A stretch of DNA of 64,000 bases from Wenzhouxiangella sp. XN201 (GCF_011008905.1 NZ_JAAIVI010000017.1:1279750-1343749), one strand, 5' to 3'; shown: positions 53,323-63,367, counted from the first letter of the stretch. Numbers and translations: made by a program. Notes: generated from the sequence alone by a model not told the origin.

Positions 53323-53706
53323 ATGAATCCAGAAAAAGTCATTTTCGCATTCTTCATCCTGCTCGCCCTGACGTTGAACTTCGGTTTTTTCCTCGGCGAA
53401 ATGGACAATCCCGACCATCACAACGCCTATGAGCTGTTTGCCGCGATTGTCGTCAGCCTGATCGCTACCGTGATGAAGCTCGGCGAGCGCACGCACATCG
53501 GAGCCGTGCTGCTGGCGTCCAGCCTGGTTGCCGATCTCCAGCTGCTGGCCGCCGCGGTGGTCTGGGGTGTGGCCGTTCATGTCGCCGATGTCGGGCTGAC
53601 GCCGGCGGTGATGGCGAGCATCGTCTCGCTGTCGGGCGGCGCGTTGCTGGCCAACATCGTATCCACCGTGGTGGTGCTTATCGAGACCAGCCGCTTCCGG
53701 CGCTGA
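53323..53706 (+). CDS. Small membrane protein, DUF6394-like
   Basis: A 127-residue protein with four hydrophobic segments, starting MNPEKVIFAFFILLALTLNFGFFLGE and containing DNPDHHNAYELFAAIVVSLIATV. It matches my recollection of the DUF6394 family, found upstream of potassium-channel genes. GGAG and AAGG precede the ATG at 53323. The next gene starts 1 bp after its stop, so the two are coupled and the protein may be a channel partner. Confidence 0.75.
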   Translation: MNPEKVIFAFFILLALTLNFGFFLGEMDNPDHHNAYELFAAIVVSLIATVMKLGERTHIGAVLLASSLVADLQLLAAAVVWGVAVHVADVGLTPAVMASIVSLSGGALLANIVSTVVVLIETSRFRR

Positions 53707-53707
53707 C

Positions 53708-55399
53708 GTGAACACGCCGCTGTCGCTGTTGCTCGAACGCATGCGGGCGCCGCTGATCGTCCTGATCAGCGCCTATGCGATCGCCACTGTCGGCTTCACG
53801 CTTGTTCCCGGTTATGACGAGAGCGGTGAGCCGTGGACCATGAATTTCCTGCACGCTTTCTATGTCGTCAGCTATACCGGCAGCACCATCGGTTTCGGCG
53901 AGATCCCGGCCGAGTTCAGCGATGCCCAGCGAATGTGGACGATCGTCTGCATCTACATGACGGTCTTCGCCTGGCTGTATGCCATTGGTAGCCTGGTCAC
54001 CCTGGCCCGGGATGATGCCTTTGGTGCGGCCCTGTCCCGGCGCCGGCTCAGGCGGGCGATTGGCTCGATTGGCGAACCGTTCTATCTGATCTGCGGATAC
54101 GGTGGAAGCGGCCGAATCCTGACCGACAACCTGGTTCGCAATGGCCGCCGGGTGGTCGTTATCGACCAATCCAGGCTGGCCATCCGGGATCTGCAACTGC
54201 GCGATTACTGGGTCCAGGTGCCGGGCCTGCAGCTCGACGCATCCATTCCGGACAACCTGGTCGAGGCGGGGCTTCGAGATCGCTGGTGTTCTGGCCTCAT
54301 TGCACTGACCGACAGCGATGAAACCAACCTGCAGATCGCCCTGACCGGGCGACTATTCAATCCCCAGATGGATGTCGTGGCGCGTGCGCAAAGCGAGGAG
54401 ACCGCCAGCAACCTGGCGTCGTTCGACACGGATTTCGTGATCCGGCCGGCCGAGGAGTTCGTGCGTCGAATCAGTCTGGCGATCACGCGTCCCGAAGCCT
54501 ACCGTCTCTACGAACGATTGACCGAAGCCGGTGCTCCCAAGCGCTGGGATCCGGGCAGTGATGTCGCAGGCACCTGGCTGATTTGCGGCCAGGACGACTA
54601 TGCCCACTTACTCGCCGCGCAACTGCAGCAGTCCGGTATCGACTGCCGGCTGATCGCCGAACAAGCGTCGGAGGACAATTGGCCGGAAGGCAGCGTGGTT
54701 GGACGCAGTTCCGAGGGCGCCACACTCGAGGCGGCGGGCGTCGAAACGGCAGTCGGCCTGGTCGCCGCTCACGACAGCGACACGGAGAATCTGTCGACCA
54801 TCATGACCGCGCGCATGATCAATCCGGATTTGCTGGTCATTGCGCGTGAGAACCACCTGCACAACCGGACCCTGTTCGAGGAGGCTGGCACGCAACTGGC
54901 CAGCTCGGTCAGCCGCATGGTGTCCTCGGCCATTCGCCCGGCGCTGGAGGCGCCCCTGGTGCCAGAGTTCATGTCCGGCGCAATGCAACAGGATGATGGC
55001 TGGCTGCAAGAGTGTCTGCAGCGTATCGGCGATCGCATCGGCGAGGGACGACTGCAGTTCTGGAGCAGTCGTGTCAGTGACAAACGCACGCCCCCGATTG
55101 CCGCCGCGATCGAGACGGGCGAGGCAATAACGGTGGGCATGCTCACGCGCGATCCCCACAATCGCAGTGAGCAGCTGGATGCTCTGGTGCTGATGATTGG
55201 TCGTGACGAGGAGGCGATCCTGCTGCCGGACGAAGACTTGCCGCTGGCCATGGGCGATCGCATCCTGTTCTGCGGCACCCCGCGTTCGGCCGAGCTGATC
55301 TGGGCAGTGGCGGTCGATCCCGACGTTGTGCACTATCTTCGGACCGGCCAGCCGCGTCTGGCACGACAGCCATGGTGGCGTCGCGCCGCTGCATCGTAG
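53708..55399 (+). CDS. Potassium channel with two RCK domains
   Basis: A 563-residue membrane protein. TM1 (about 14-34), a pore helix and selectivity filter STIGFGEIP (GFG in place of GYG), and TM2 (about 76-98) come first. Two TrkA-N/RCK-type regions follow (GYGGSGRILTDNL near 120; GTWLICGQDDYAHL near 280) plus a TrkA-C-like tail. It would gate K+ flux in response to nucleotides or ions. It starts with GTG, coupled to the DUF6394-like gene. Confidence 0.88.
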   Translation: MNTPLSLLLERMRAPLIVLISAYAIATVGFTLVPGYDESGEPWTMNFLHAFYVVSYTGSTIGFGEIPAEFSDAQRMWTIVCIYMTVFAWLYAIGSLVTLARDDAFGAALSRRRLRRAIGSIGEPFYLICGYGGSGRILTDNLVRNGRRVVVIDQSRLAIRDLQLRDYWVQVPGLQLDASIPDNLVEAGLRDRWCSGLIALTDSDETNLQIALTGRLFNPQMDVVARAQSEETASNLASFDTDFVIRPAEEFVRRISLAITRPEAYRLYERLTEAGAPKRWDPGSDVAGTWLICGQDDYAHLLAAQLQQSGIDCRLIAEQASEDNWPEGSVVGRSSEGATLEAAGVETAVGLVAAHDSDTENLSTIMTARMINPDLLVIARENHLHNRTLFEEAGTQLASSVSRMVSSAIRPALEAPLVPEFMSGAMQQDDGWLQECLQRIGDRIGEGRLQFWSSRVSDKRTPPIAAAIETGEAITVGMLTRDPHNRSEQLDALVLMIGRDEEAILLPDEDLPLAMGDRILFCGTPRSAELIWAVAVDPDVVHYLRTGQPRLARQPWWRRAAAS

Positions 55400-55427
55400 C
55401 CGAAACCGCAATACGGACTCAGCCAAT

Positions 55428-56858
55428 ATGAATAGCAAGGAGTTTCGTCGTCAGGCTCATGCCCTGGTCGACTGGATGGCGGACTATGTCGAATCCATAG
55501 AAGACCGTCCGGTCAAGGCCAGCGTCGCACCCGGTGAAATCGCCGGGCGGCTGCCAGCCAGTGGCCCGGAAGCCGGTGAGAGCATGGACACCATTCTCGA
55601 AGACTTCCGCGAGATCATTCTGCCGGGCATGACGCATTGGCAGCATCCGATGTTCATGGCCTACTTCCCGGCCAACAGTTCGTATGCTTCCGTGCTGGCC
55701 GAAATGCTGACCGCCACACTGGGTGCACAATGCATGAGTTGGGAGACCTCGCCAGCGGCGGCCGAGCTGGAAGGCCGCGTGATGCGCTGGCTGCGCGAGT
55801 GGCTGGGATTGCCGGCGGAATTCGAGGGGGTGATCCAGGACACGGCCTCCACGGCGACCCTGTGCGCCCTGCTGAGTGCCCGCGAGCGTGCGACCGGATT
55901 TGCCGTCAACAATCGCGGCTTCGCCGGGCAGGGTGACCGGCGCTTCGCCATTTACTGTTCGACCGAGGCGCACTCGTCGATCGAGAAGGACGTCCGGATT
56001 GCCGGGTTTGGTTCGGCGGCGCTCAGGAAAATCGCGGTTGATGGCGACTTTGCCATGCGTGCCGATGCACTGGCCGAGCGGATAGCCGCCGACCGGGCCG
56101 AAGGCGTCACGCCGCTGTGTGTGATCGCCGCACTGGGCACGACCAGCTCCACTGCCATCGACCCGATCGAGGCGATCGGCGAGATCTGTGCCGATCAGGG
56201 CATCTGGCTGCACGTCGACGCGGCCTACGCCGGAACGGCACTGCTGCTGCCGGAATGTCGCTGGATGCTGGGTTCCGCCGAGCACGTCGATTCCTTTGTC
56301 GTCAACCCGCACAAGTGGATGGCCACCAATTTCGATTGCACGGCTTACTTCGTGCGCAACGTCGAGTCCCTGGTGCGGACCTTCGAGATTCAGCCCGAAT
56401 ATCTGAAGACCCGGGCCGACGAGCACGTGCGTAATTATCGCGATTGGGGCATCCAGCTCGGACGCCGTTTCCGTGCACTGAAGCTGTGGTTCGTGATGCG
56501 TTCATTCGGGCTGGAAGGTCTGCAGACGATGCTGCGCCGGCATATCGAGTACGGACGATGGCTGGCCGAAACCCTCGACGCCCACCCGGCTTTCGAACGC
56601 CTCGCGCCGGCACCGCTCAACTGCGTATGCTTCCGCTGGTTGCCGCCCGGCACTCACGACGAGGCGACGATCGAAAAAGCCAACCAGGCCCTGCTGGCCG
56701 AAATCCAGGACGGTGGTGAGCTGTATCTCACGCACACGCGCCTTGACGGTCGCTACGTCTTGCGTATCGTGCCCGGACAGACCCGGGTCGAGCGCCGCCA
56801 CGTCGAGTCGGCCTGGCAACTCGTGCTGAATGCGGCGGATACCGTTTCGAACAGGTAA
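55428..56858 (+). CDS. Pyridoxal-dependent aromatic L-amino-acid decarboxylase
   Basis: A 476-residue group II PLP decarboxylase. The PLP lysine is in VVNPHKWMAT, the PLP-stacking His in STEAHSSIEK and the ring-N Asp in HVDAAYAG. An N-terminal DDC-like domain (MADYVESIEDRPV; GMTHWQHPMFMAYFPANSS) precedes them. By family it decarboxylates Trp, Tyr, Phe or Dopa to amines; the substrate is not determined here. The ATG at 55428 gives the standard start, though no strong ribosome binding site is seen. It follows the channel gene by 28 bp. Confidence 0.9.
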   Translation: MNSKEFRRQAHALVDWMADYVESIEDRPVKASVAPGEIAGRLPASGPEAGESMDTILEDFREIILPGMTHWQHPMFMAYFPANSSYASVLAEMLTATLGAQCMSWETSPAAAELEGRVMRWLREWLGLPAEFEGVIQDTASTATLCALLSARERATGFAVNNRGFAGQGDRRFAIYCSTEAHSSIEKDVRIAGFGSAALRKIAVDGDFAMRADALAERIAADRAEGVTPLCVIAALGTTSSTAIDPIEAIGEICADQGIWLHVDAAYAGTALLLPECRWMLGSAEHVDSFVVNPHKWMATNFDCTAYFVRNVESLVRTFEIQPEYLKTRADEHVRNYRDWGIQLGRRFRALKLWFVMRSFGLEGLQTMLRRHIEYGRWLAETLDAHPAFERLAPAPLNCVCFRWLPPGTHDEATIEKANQALLAEIQDGGELYLTHTRLDGRYVLRIVPGQTRVERRHVESAWQLVLNAADTVSNR

Positions 56859-56889
56859 GGATTGGCGGCATTAATGACGGCCGGTCGCT

Positions 56890-58059
56890 TCAGTCCTTGC
56901 GAAGGGCGTCACTCGTGGCTACCGGCGTCGGTACGCGCATGACGATCCAGTAGCTGGACACCATGAAGGTGAAGACCGTAGCGGCCTGGATGATGTAGGA
57001 GGCTTCTTCGGTCATCAGCCCACTCTGCAAGCCGACGACAGCGACCAGCAGGGAGAACTCGCTGACCTGGCCCAGTCGCAGTCCGATTTCACGCGCCACT
57101 TTCGGCCGCTCGCGATGGCGAGAAAGCACCCAACCGAACACCAGGGGTTTGAGCAGCAACATGGCAGCTGCAAGCACCGCGGCCGGAAGTGCGACCTGCG
57201 GCAACATCCCCATGTCGAAGCCGGCACCGAGTGCGACGAAAAAGATGATCAGGAAAAAGTCACGCAAGGGCTTGAGGGTCTCGGCGATAAACCGCGAGAC
57301 CGGGTTGGTGGCAATGCTCACGCCGGCCAGAAATGCAGCGATCTCATAGGACAAGCCGAGCAGGTGCCCGATATAGGCAATTGCCAGACACCAGCCGATG
57401 GTCAGCAGGAAAATATATTCCTGGATGCGATCGAAGCGCCGCATCAGCGGCATGAGCGCGTAGCGTGCAATGCCAAATGACAGCAGGAACAGCAACGGCG
57501 CGCTGATCAGCAGCACGGCAACGTCGAACAAGGGGTCGGCGCTGCCCGCAAAGCCCTGGATGAACAGGATCAGCGCGATCGCAATGATATCTTGCAGCAG
57601 CAGCACGGCGATGATGATCTCGCCCATGCGCTGATGATGCAGGGTCGAGGTGGGTAGCAGTTTCAGCCCGATGATCGTGCTCGAAAACATCACCGCCAGA
57701 CCCACGAGTACTGCCTGCAGCCAGTCCAGGCCGAAAAGCAGTCCGATACCCGTGCCGGCAGCGGCAAAGGCCAGGCAGGTCACTGCGGTAACCGCAACGG
57801 CCTCGCGCAGCATACGCAGCAGTTCGCGCGGTTCAAGGTTGAGGCCGAGCAGGAACAGCAGGAAGATGATCCCGATCTCGGCCATGCCGTCGACGACGGC
57901 CGCGTCTGTGGCCAGCGCCAGACCCCAGGGCCCGATGATCATACCCAGAACGATGTAGGCCACCGGAAGGGCCTGGCGCAGGTATAGCGCCACGGTGGCG
58001 ATCAGTGCCGCTCCGGCAAAAATCAGAAACAGCGTTTCGATGAAGGCGTCGGCGTGCAT
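56890..58059 (-). CDS. CPA2-family cation:proton antiporter
   Basis: A 389-residue protein with about 12 TM helices of the KefB/RosB type (GMIIGPWGLAL; FLLFLLGLNLEPRELL; MFSSTIIGLKLLP; LLLQDIIAIALILF with the ion-site Asp; AGVSIATNP). It ends after the membrane domain with no RCK/TrkA-N domain, so it is a short form. It would exchange Na+ or K+ for protons at the inner membrane. A strong hairpin lies between it and the upstream M13 peptidase gene. Confidence 0.9.
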   Translation of the reverse strand: MHADAFIETLFLIFAGAALIATVALYLRQALPVAYIVLGMIIGPWGLALATDAAVVDGMAEIGIIFLLFLLGLNLEPRELLRMLREAVAVTAVTCLAFAAAGTGIGLLFGLDWLQAVLVGLAVMFSSTIIGLKLLPTSTLHHQRMGEIIIAVLLLQDIIAIALILFIQGFAGSADPLFDVAVLLISAPLLFLLSFGIARYALMPLMRRFDRIQEYIFLLTIGWCLAIAYIGHLLGLSYEIAAFLAGVSIATNPVSRFIAETLKPLRDFFLIIFFVALGAGFDMGMLPQVALPAAVLAAAMLLLKPLVFGWVLSRHRERPKVAREIGLRLGQVSEFSLLVAVVGLQSGLMTEEASYIIQAATVFTFMVSSYWIVMRVPTPVATSDALRKD

Positions 58060-58102
58060 GCGGGGCGCGTGTTGGGTTCCCGCATCGAGTATAGAGCATG
58101 AA

Positions 58103-58142
58103 CGGATCCGAGCCGGCGCCGAGGGGCGCCGGCTCGGATCCG
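58103..58142 (-). terminator. Perfect 18-bp hairpin after the M13 peptidase gene
   Basis: CGGATCCGAGCCGGCGCC (58103-58120), loop GAGG and the exact complement (58125-58142) form a perfect stem 3 bp beyond the peptidase stop codon. It is probably a transcription terminator or 3' protective structure, though no T-run follows. Confidence 0.65.
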
Positions 58143-58145
58143 GGG

Positions 58146-60203
58146 TTACCAGATGCTGACGCGGTTCTCGGGCGCCAGGTAGAGTTCGGCGTCCGCTCCG
58201 ACGTCGAAGGCTTCGTACCAGGCATCGAGATTGCGCACGATGCCGTTGACGCGGTACTCGGCCGGACTGTGTGAATCGTTGACCAGGCGATTACGCAGCG
58301 ATTCCTCGCTCGCCCAGAGATTGCGCCAGACCTGTGCCCAGGCCATGAAGAAGCGCTGGTCGCCGGTGAAGCCGTCGAGCACCGGTGCCTCGCCACCGGC
58401 GTGATCGTCGAGGTACATCTTGTAGGCGTGATGGGCGATCGATAGTCCACCCAGGTCGCCGATGTTCTCGCCCAGGGTCAGTTCGCCGTTGATGTTCATG
58501 CCCTCGATCGGCTCGAAGCCGTTGTACTGTTCGACCAGTTTGCCGGTGCGCTGCTCGAATTGCTCGCGCGAGTTGTCTGTCCACCAGTTGCGCAGCACAC
58601 CGTCGGCATCCGAGCGCGAGCCCTGATCGTCGAAGCCGTGACCCATTTCGTGACCGATCACGCCGCCGATGGCGCCGAAGTTGACGGCCGGGTCGGCGTT
58701 GGGATCGAAGAACGGCGGCTGCAGGATGGCGGCCGGAAAGACGATCTCGTTGCGGGTGGGGTGGTAATAGGCGTTGACCGTCTGCGGTGTCATGCCCCAT
58801 TCCCAGCTTCTGACCGGCTCGTCGAGCTTGGCCAGCTGATCGTTCCAGGACCACGCACTGATTCGGCGGGCGTTTCCGACCAGGTCATCGGCGGCGATGG
58901 CAACATCGGAGTAGTCGCGCCATTTTTCCGGGTAGCCAATCTTGGGCAGGAAGGCTTCGAGCTTGCGGTGGGCTTCCTTGCGCGTCTCGTCGTCCATCCA
59001 GGCCAGCGTATCGAGGCGCTCGGCGAATGCGCGGCGCAGGTACTCGACCAGTTCCATCATCTGCTCACGATAGTCGGGCGGAAAGTGGCGCTGGACGTAA
59101 ACCTGTCCGACCAGTTCGCCCAGGCGGCCACTGACGAAGTTGATGCCGCGCTTTTCGCGCTCACGCTGCTCCTCGATACCGTCGAGGCGCTGGTCGAACA
59201 GCTCGAAATGCGCCTGCCCGAACTCGGTCGATAGCAGTGGGGCGTGATTATTGATCCAGTGGAATGCATGCCAGGAGGCCCACTCTTCAGCCGGCGTCTC
59301 GCCGAACAGCTCGGAGTTGGCGTAGATGGCGGTGTTGGTGGCGACTACCATTTCCTCAATGCCGTCGAGCTCACGCTCGGCCAGGAAGGCCTGCCACGGG
59401 AATCCGGGGGCGTTCTCGGCAAGCTCGGCCGGGGTCATCAGGTTGTAGTTGGCCTGGCGGTCGCGCGCTTCGACCCGAGTCCAGTGGTTTTCGGCCAGTT
59501 TCATCTCCAGCGCAAGCACCGCATCGGCACGTTCTTCGGAATTCTCGACGCCGGCGCGCTCGAAAGTGGCGGCGATATAGTCGCGGTAGGCCTGACGGTG
59601 GCCCGGGAAGGGTTCGTCCTCGCGCGTGTAGTAGTCGCGGTCGGGCAGGCCCAGGCCGCTCTGGTACAAGTAGGTGAGATAGCGGTCGGGGTTGCCCTGG
59701 TCGAGGGTGACGAAGGCGGCCACGATGGAGGCCGTACCCTGGCGGCCCATCCAGCGGGCGGCCGCCTCGTGCGAGTCGATGGCCAGCAGCTGGTCCAGCG
59801 TCTCGCGGACCGGCGCCAGGCCAAGTTCCTCGATGCGGTCGGTGTTCATGTAGCTGGCGTAGAGATCGCCGACCTGCTGCGAGGGCGTGCCGGGTTGGGG
59901 GTCGTTCTCACCCAGGTCGCGGATGATGGCATCGACCCGTTCCTCGGACAGGATGCTCAACTCGTTGAAGGCACCCCAGCGCGAAAAGCCGGGCGGAATC
60001 TCGCTCGATTCCAGCCAGCCGGCATTGACCCAGGTGAAGAAGTCATCACCCGGTGCCACCGACTCGCTGATGTTCGATGTGGCAATACCCCACGCCCCGA
60101 GCTTGGCCTCGGGCGAGGCGGTGGCATGGTCGTCGGCGTGCGCCTGCGCACCGACCAGACCCAGCAGGGCAGCAGCCGTCAAACTCTGATGCAGTTTTCT
60201 CAT
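58146..60203 (-). CDS. M13-family zinc metalloendopeptidase
   Basis: A 685-residue exported neprilysin/PepO-type peptidase with signal peptide (about 1-23, ending QAHA). The zinc site GHEMGHGFDDQGS and the third ligand in GENIGDLGGLSIA are both present. NAYYHPTRNEIVFPAAILQPP is the expected NAY substrate-binding stretch. The frame reaches 60260, but the ATG at 60203 begins the signal peptide (MRKLHQSL). It cleaves oligopeptides outside the cytoplasm. Confidence 0.94.
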   Translation of the reverse strand: MRKLHQSLTAAALLGLVGAQAHADDHATASPEAKLGAWGIATSNISESVAPGDDFFTWVNAGWLESSEIPPGFSRWGAFNELSILSEERVDAIIRDLGENDPQPGTPSQQVGDLYASYMNTDRIEELGLAPVRETLDQLLAIDSHEAAARWMGRQGTASIVAAFVTLDQGNPDRYLTYLYQSGLGLPDRDYYTREDEPFPGHRQAYRDYIAATFERAGVENSEERADAVLALEMKLAENHWTRVEARDRQANYNLMTPAELAENAPGFPWQAFLAERELDGIEEMVVATNTAIYANSELFGETPAEEWASWHAFHWINNHAPLLSTEFGQAHFELFDQRLDGIEEQREREKRGINFVSGRLGELVGQVYVQRHFPPDYREQMMELVEYLRRAFAERLDTLAWMDDETRKEAHRKLEAFLPKIGYPEKWRDYSDVAIAADDLVGNARRISAWSWNDQLAKLDEPVRSWEWGMTPQTVNAYYHPTRNEIVFPAAILQPPFFDPNADPAVNFGAIGGVIGHEMGHGFDDQGSRSDADGVLRNWWTDNSREQFEQRTGKLVEQYNGFEPIEGMNINGELTLGENIGDLGGLSIAHHAYKMYLDDHAGGEAPVLDGFTGDQRFFMAWAQVWRNLWASEESLRNRLVNDSHSPAEYRVNGIVRNLDAWYEAFDVGADAELYLAPENRVSIW

Positions 60204-60291
60204 TCGGATTCCCCGATTATTGGATCGCAAAACGATGCTGCCGCTTTGGTGGCAGCTCAATCAATGAAAGACAGCGACCGAACGCCCGGGT

Positions 60292-61764
60292 TCAACCCGG
60301 AAAGAGGTCGGCGGCAAAAACCCGACCCAGCAGCAGGTACATCAGGCCAGTCACGACAACGATCATCGCGAGGTTGATGACCAGGCCGGCGCGCGCCATC
60401 TGCGGGATCGTCACCAGTCCGCTACCGTAGACGATGGCGTTCGGCGGTGTGGCTACCGGCAGCATGAAGGCACAGCTGGCGGCGACTGCCGCGGGTGCGG
60501 CCAGTACGATCGGGTCGAGTCCCATGCCGATGGCGACAGAGCCGAGGATCGGCAGGAAGGCTGCGGCCGTGGCGGTATTGCTGGTGACTTCGGTCAGAAA
60601 GATGATCGCGCTGACCGCCAACGCGATCAGCAAGACGACGGATAGGCCGTCAAGCCGCTGAAACGCTTGCCCGATCCATTCGGCCAGCCCCGAATCGCTG
60701 ATGCCGGACGCCAGGCTCAAGCCCCCGCCGAACAGAATCAGCACTTCCCAGGGCAGGCGAGCGGTGTCACGCCAGGACAGCACGAAGCGCCACTCGCGCC
60801 AGTCAGTTGGCACGATAAACAGCAGCAGGGCGCCGAAAATGGCGATGCCGGTATCCGACAGGCCAGGGAGCAGGGCTTGTAGAAGTGGGCGAGTGATCCA
60901 AAGACCAGCGGTGAGCACGAAGACTGCGGCGACCTGCTTCTCGGCGCGGTCCATCGGCCCGGATCGGGCCAGTTCGTTGCGGATCAATGCTTCGCCGCCT
61001 CGAAGGTGACCTATTCGCAGCGGAAAGAGCAGGCGGGTCAACAGCAAAAAGACCAGGGGCAGCGCGATGATCACCAGCGGAAGGCCGATCAGCATCCACT
61101 GAGCAAAGCCGATCTCGACACCGTGATTGTCGAGCAGGTAAGCGGCCAGCAAGGCATTGGGGGGCGTTCCGATCAGCGTGGCCAGGCCGCCGATATTGCA
61201 GGCGTACGCGAGCGAAAGCAGAAGGACCAGGGTGAAGCCGTTGGCCGAATATTCATGCTGTTCATCGCCTCCCACCAGGTAGGTCACAGAAAGCGCGATG
61301 GGCAGCATCATCATGGCCGTGGCCGTGTTGGATACCCACATACTCAGAAAGGCGGCAGCCAGCATGAAACCGGCGATGATCGCCTTTGGTTGCGTGCCCA
61401 CCCGACGGATGATGTTGAGAGCAATGCGTCGGTGCAGGCCCGAACGCTCCATGCCCAGTGCGATGATGAAGCCCCCCAGGAAGAGATAGATCAGGGGATT
61501 GGCAAAGGGTGTGGTCGCCCCGGCGATATCGGTCACGCCGAGTACCGGAAAGAGCACAATCGGCAGCAGGGCGGTAGCGGCGATCGGCAGCGCCTCACTG
61601 ATCCACCACACCACCATCAGCGCCGCAACGGCCGCAACCTGCCAGGCGGTAATGGACATGCCCTCTGGTGCCGGCAGGAACAGCATCGCCACGAATAGCA
61701 ACGGGCCGGCAAGCAGTCCGATGCGCGGTCTCAGGTTGTTCGCGTTGTCAGCTTTCGAATTCAA
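60292..61764 (-). CDS. SLC13/DASS-family sodium:dicarboxylate transporter
   Basis: A 490-residue transporter with about 11-12 TM helices. It carries both SNT substrate motifs, in SNTATAMMMLPIAL (about 145) and TSNTATAAAFLPILG (about 395). It would import succinate, malate or related acids with sodium, matching the aceBA and TCA genes in the window. The start overlaps the phospholipase-D-like gene stop by 4 bp. Confidence 0.92.
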   Translation of the reverse strand: MNSKADNANNLRPRIGLLAGPLLFVAMLFLPAPEGMSITAWQVAAVAALMVVWWISEALPIAATALLPIVLFPVLGVTDIAGATTPFANPLIYLFLGGFIIALGMERSGLHRRIALNIIRRVGTQPKAIIAGFMLAAAFLSMWVSNTATAMMMLPIALSVTYLVGGDEQHEYSANGFTLVLLLSLAYACNIGGLATLIGTPPNALLAAYLLDNHGVEIGFAQWMLIGLPLVIIALPLVFLLLTRLLFPLRIGHLRGGEALIRNELARSGPMDRAEKQVAAVFVLTAGLWITRPLLQALLPGLSDTGIAIFGALLLFIVPTDWREWRFVLSWRDTARLPWEVLILFGGGLSLASGISDSGLAEWIGQAFQRLDGLSVVLLIALAVSAIIFLTEVTSNTATAAAFLPILGSVAIGMGLDPIVLAAPAAVAASCAFMLPVATPPNAIVYGSGLVTIPQMARAGLVINLAMIVVVTGLMYLLLGRVFAADLFPG

Positions 61765-63230
61765 AACGTCGACAGGCCTGTTGCTTCCATGATGCGATAT
61801 TGCCAGTAACGTAGCCGGGAGTGGTCGGCATATCGGTCATAGGGCAGGCTGTGAATTCGGTCCGGGGTGTTCGACCAGCGCTCATCGAAAAAGCCCACGA
61901 TCGCCTGCATGGCTTCGGTGTCGGGGTCCATACGCAGCTCAACGTTGGTTTCGAGATTGAAGTTATCCAGGTTTCGCCGGGTGAAGTTGGCCGAGCCCCC
62001 CAGGACTCGATCGAGCCCGGTTTTGGGCCGCACGACGAGCATCTTTCCGTGGCACTGCTCTCCCCTTGTGTTGCACCAGCGCACCGGAATACCTGCCTCG
62101 TGCAACTCCCACGCAACCTGGCGATTGGGTATGCCATTCTTCTTGCGTCCGAAAGCGTCCTCATTGGGATCGAGCAGGACTCGGATGGCGGCGCCCCGCT
62201 CGTGGGCGTCGATCATCGATTCGATGATTTCACGGTGCGACAGATAAAACATCAGCAAGTCGAGCGAATCGCCGGCTCCCGTTGAATCGATCATGGCCAG
62301 CGCGGCATCGCGAATGGCCGCCTCGGTCAGGATACGAACCTCGGCCACTAGGGACCGGGGCGAATCGAGGGATAGCGCCGGCCAGTCGGGTTCGCGACCG
62401 GTCGAAAAATGGACAACGGCACGCTCGGTCGCCAGAAGATCGCTCACGGCGGGTCCGTCGAAAGCTATGGCGATATTGTCGTGCCGGCTGCTGGCATCGT
62501 GTGGATTAGCCGAGGTGACCAGCGCCTCGGGGCCGCGCTCACCGTCCACCACCAGGGTCTTGCGGTGATTGGCCTTGAAATTGAACATGGTCAGGTAGGT
62601 TCTCAGCGTGACCTTTCCCTCACCGACGGGATTGGGTAGCCAGCCGCCGCGATGACCGTTGCCGAACCACTGACAGCAGATACGCCAAGCCGAGGACCAA
62701 AGCGGATTGGGATCGCGCAGGCGCCTCAGCTCCGTTTCGATGACGTCGACGCCGGCCTGCTCCAGCTCGGCGAACAGCGGTTGCTGTACGCCGTCGTAGA
62801 GGTCGTTGAACGGGTCGGTGAGCAGCACCGCTTTCAGGGTGTCGTGAGTCCGCCGCTCGGTTGTCATGGCATTGACCAATTCGTCGGAGAGGGGGCGGTA
62901 GCCATCTCCGGCCTTGCCGGCAAATCGGTTGACCAGGAAAAAGTCACTCACCACAAGACTCTCGGCCCGTTCAATCATGTCGAAGGCCGCATCGAATATC
63001 TTGCGCTCGTTATGCTGCCGGCCTTCGGCATCCAGCCAGGTCGAATCCGCGTGGAAGCGCACGGCGGCGGCCGGGCGCCACGGACCCGCCACGTTGAGGC
63101 CTTCCGGCAGGGGCTTGATCTGGTGCCACGCAGCCGTTCCCAGATAGGCCACTAGCAGCACGACGAAACCGCGAAGAAACCACTGAGCCGGGCGTTTCGC
63201 TCTTGGAGGGTTTGGGCGCATGCCGAGCAT
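61761..63230 (-). CDS. Phospholipase D-like membrane-anchored protein
   Basis: A 489-residue protein with an N-terminal TM anchor (about 20-38) and two PLD-type motifs: a full HRKTLVVD and a second HGKMLVVR, where the Asp is replaced by Arg, followed by GGSANF. The first is also followed by SAN. The family includes cardiolipin synthase-like enzymes and phospholipases; the altered second motif makes activity uncertain. The start is unclear: ATGs at 63230 and 63221 lack good ribosome binding sites, and the frame goes to 63317. Coupled to the DASS transporter gene by a 4-bp overlap. Confidence 0.8.
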   Translation of the reverse strand: MLGMRPNPPRAKRPAQWFLRGFVVLLVAYLGTAAWHQIKPLPEGLNVAGPWRPAAAVRFHADSTWLDAEGRQHNERKIFDAAFDMIERAESLVVSDFFLVNRFAGKAGDGYRPLSDELVNAMTTERRTHDTLKAVLLTDPFNDLYDGVQQPLFAELEQAGVDVIETELRRLRDPNPLWSSAWRICCQWFGNGHRGGWLPNPVGEGKVTLRTYLTMFNFKANHRKTLVVDGERGPEALVTSANPHDASSRHDNIAIAFDGPAVSDLLATERAVVHFSTGREPDWPALSLDSPRSLVAEVRILTEAAIRDAALAMIDSTGAGDSLDLLMFYLSHREIIESMIDAHERGAAIRVLLDPNEDAFGRKKNGIPNRQVAWELHEAGIPVRWCNTRGEQCHGKMLVVRPKTGLDRVLGGSANFTRRNLDNFNLETNVELRMDPDTEAMQAIVGFFDERWSNTPDRIHSLPYDRYADHSRLRYWQYRIMEATGLSTF

Positions 63231-63367
63231 TATGACGGATCGGTTGGGACGAGTTGTGCCGGGATCGAGCAGTGATTTGCGGTAACCGCCAGCGATGTTC
63301 GCTTCACCCCGCCGCACTCGACCGGGTATCCTGAAGGAAGGGGTATCGCTGAGTGGAGCTTAATCAG

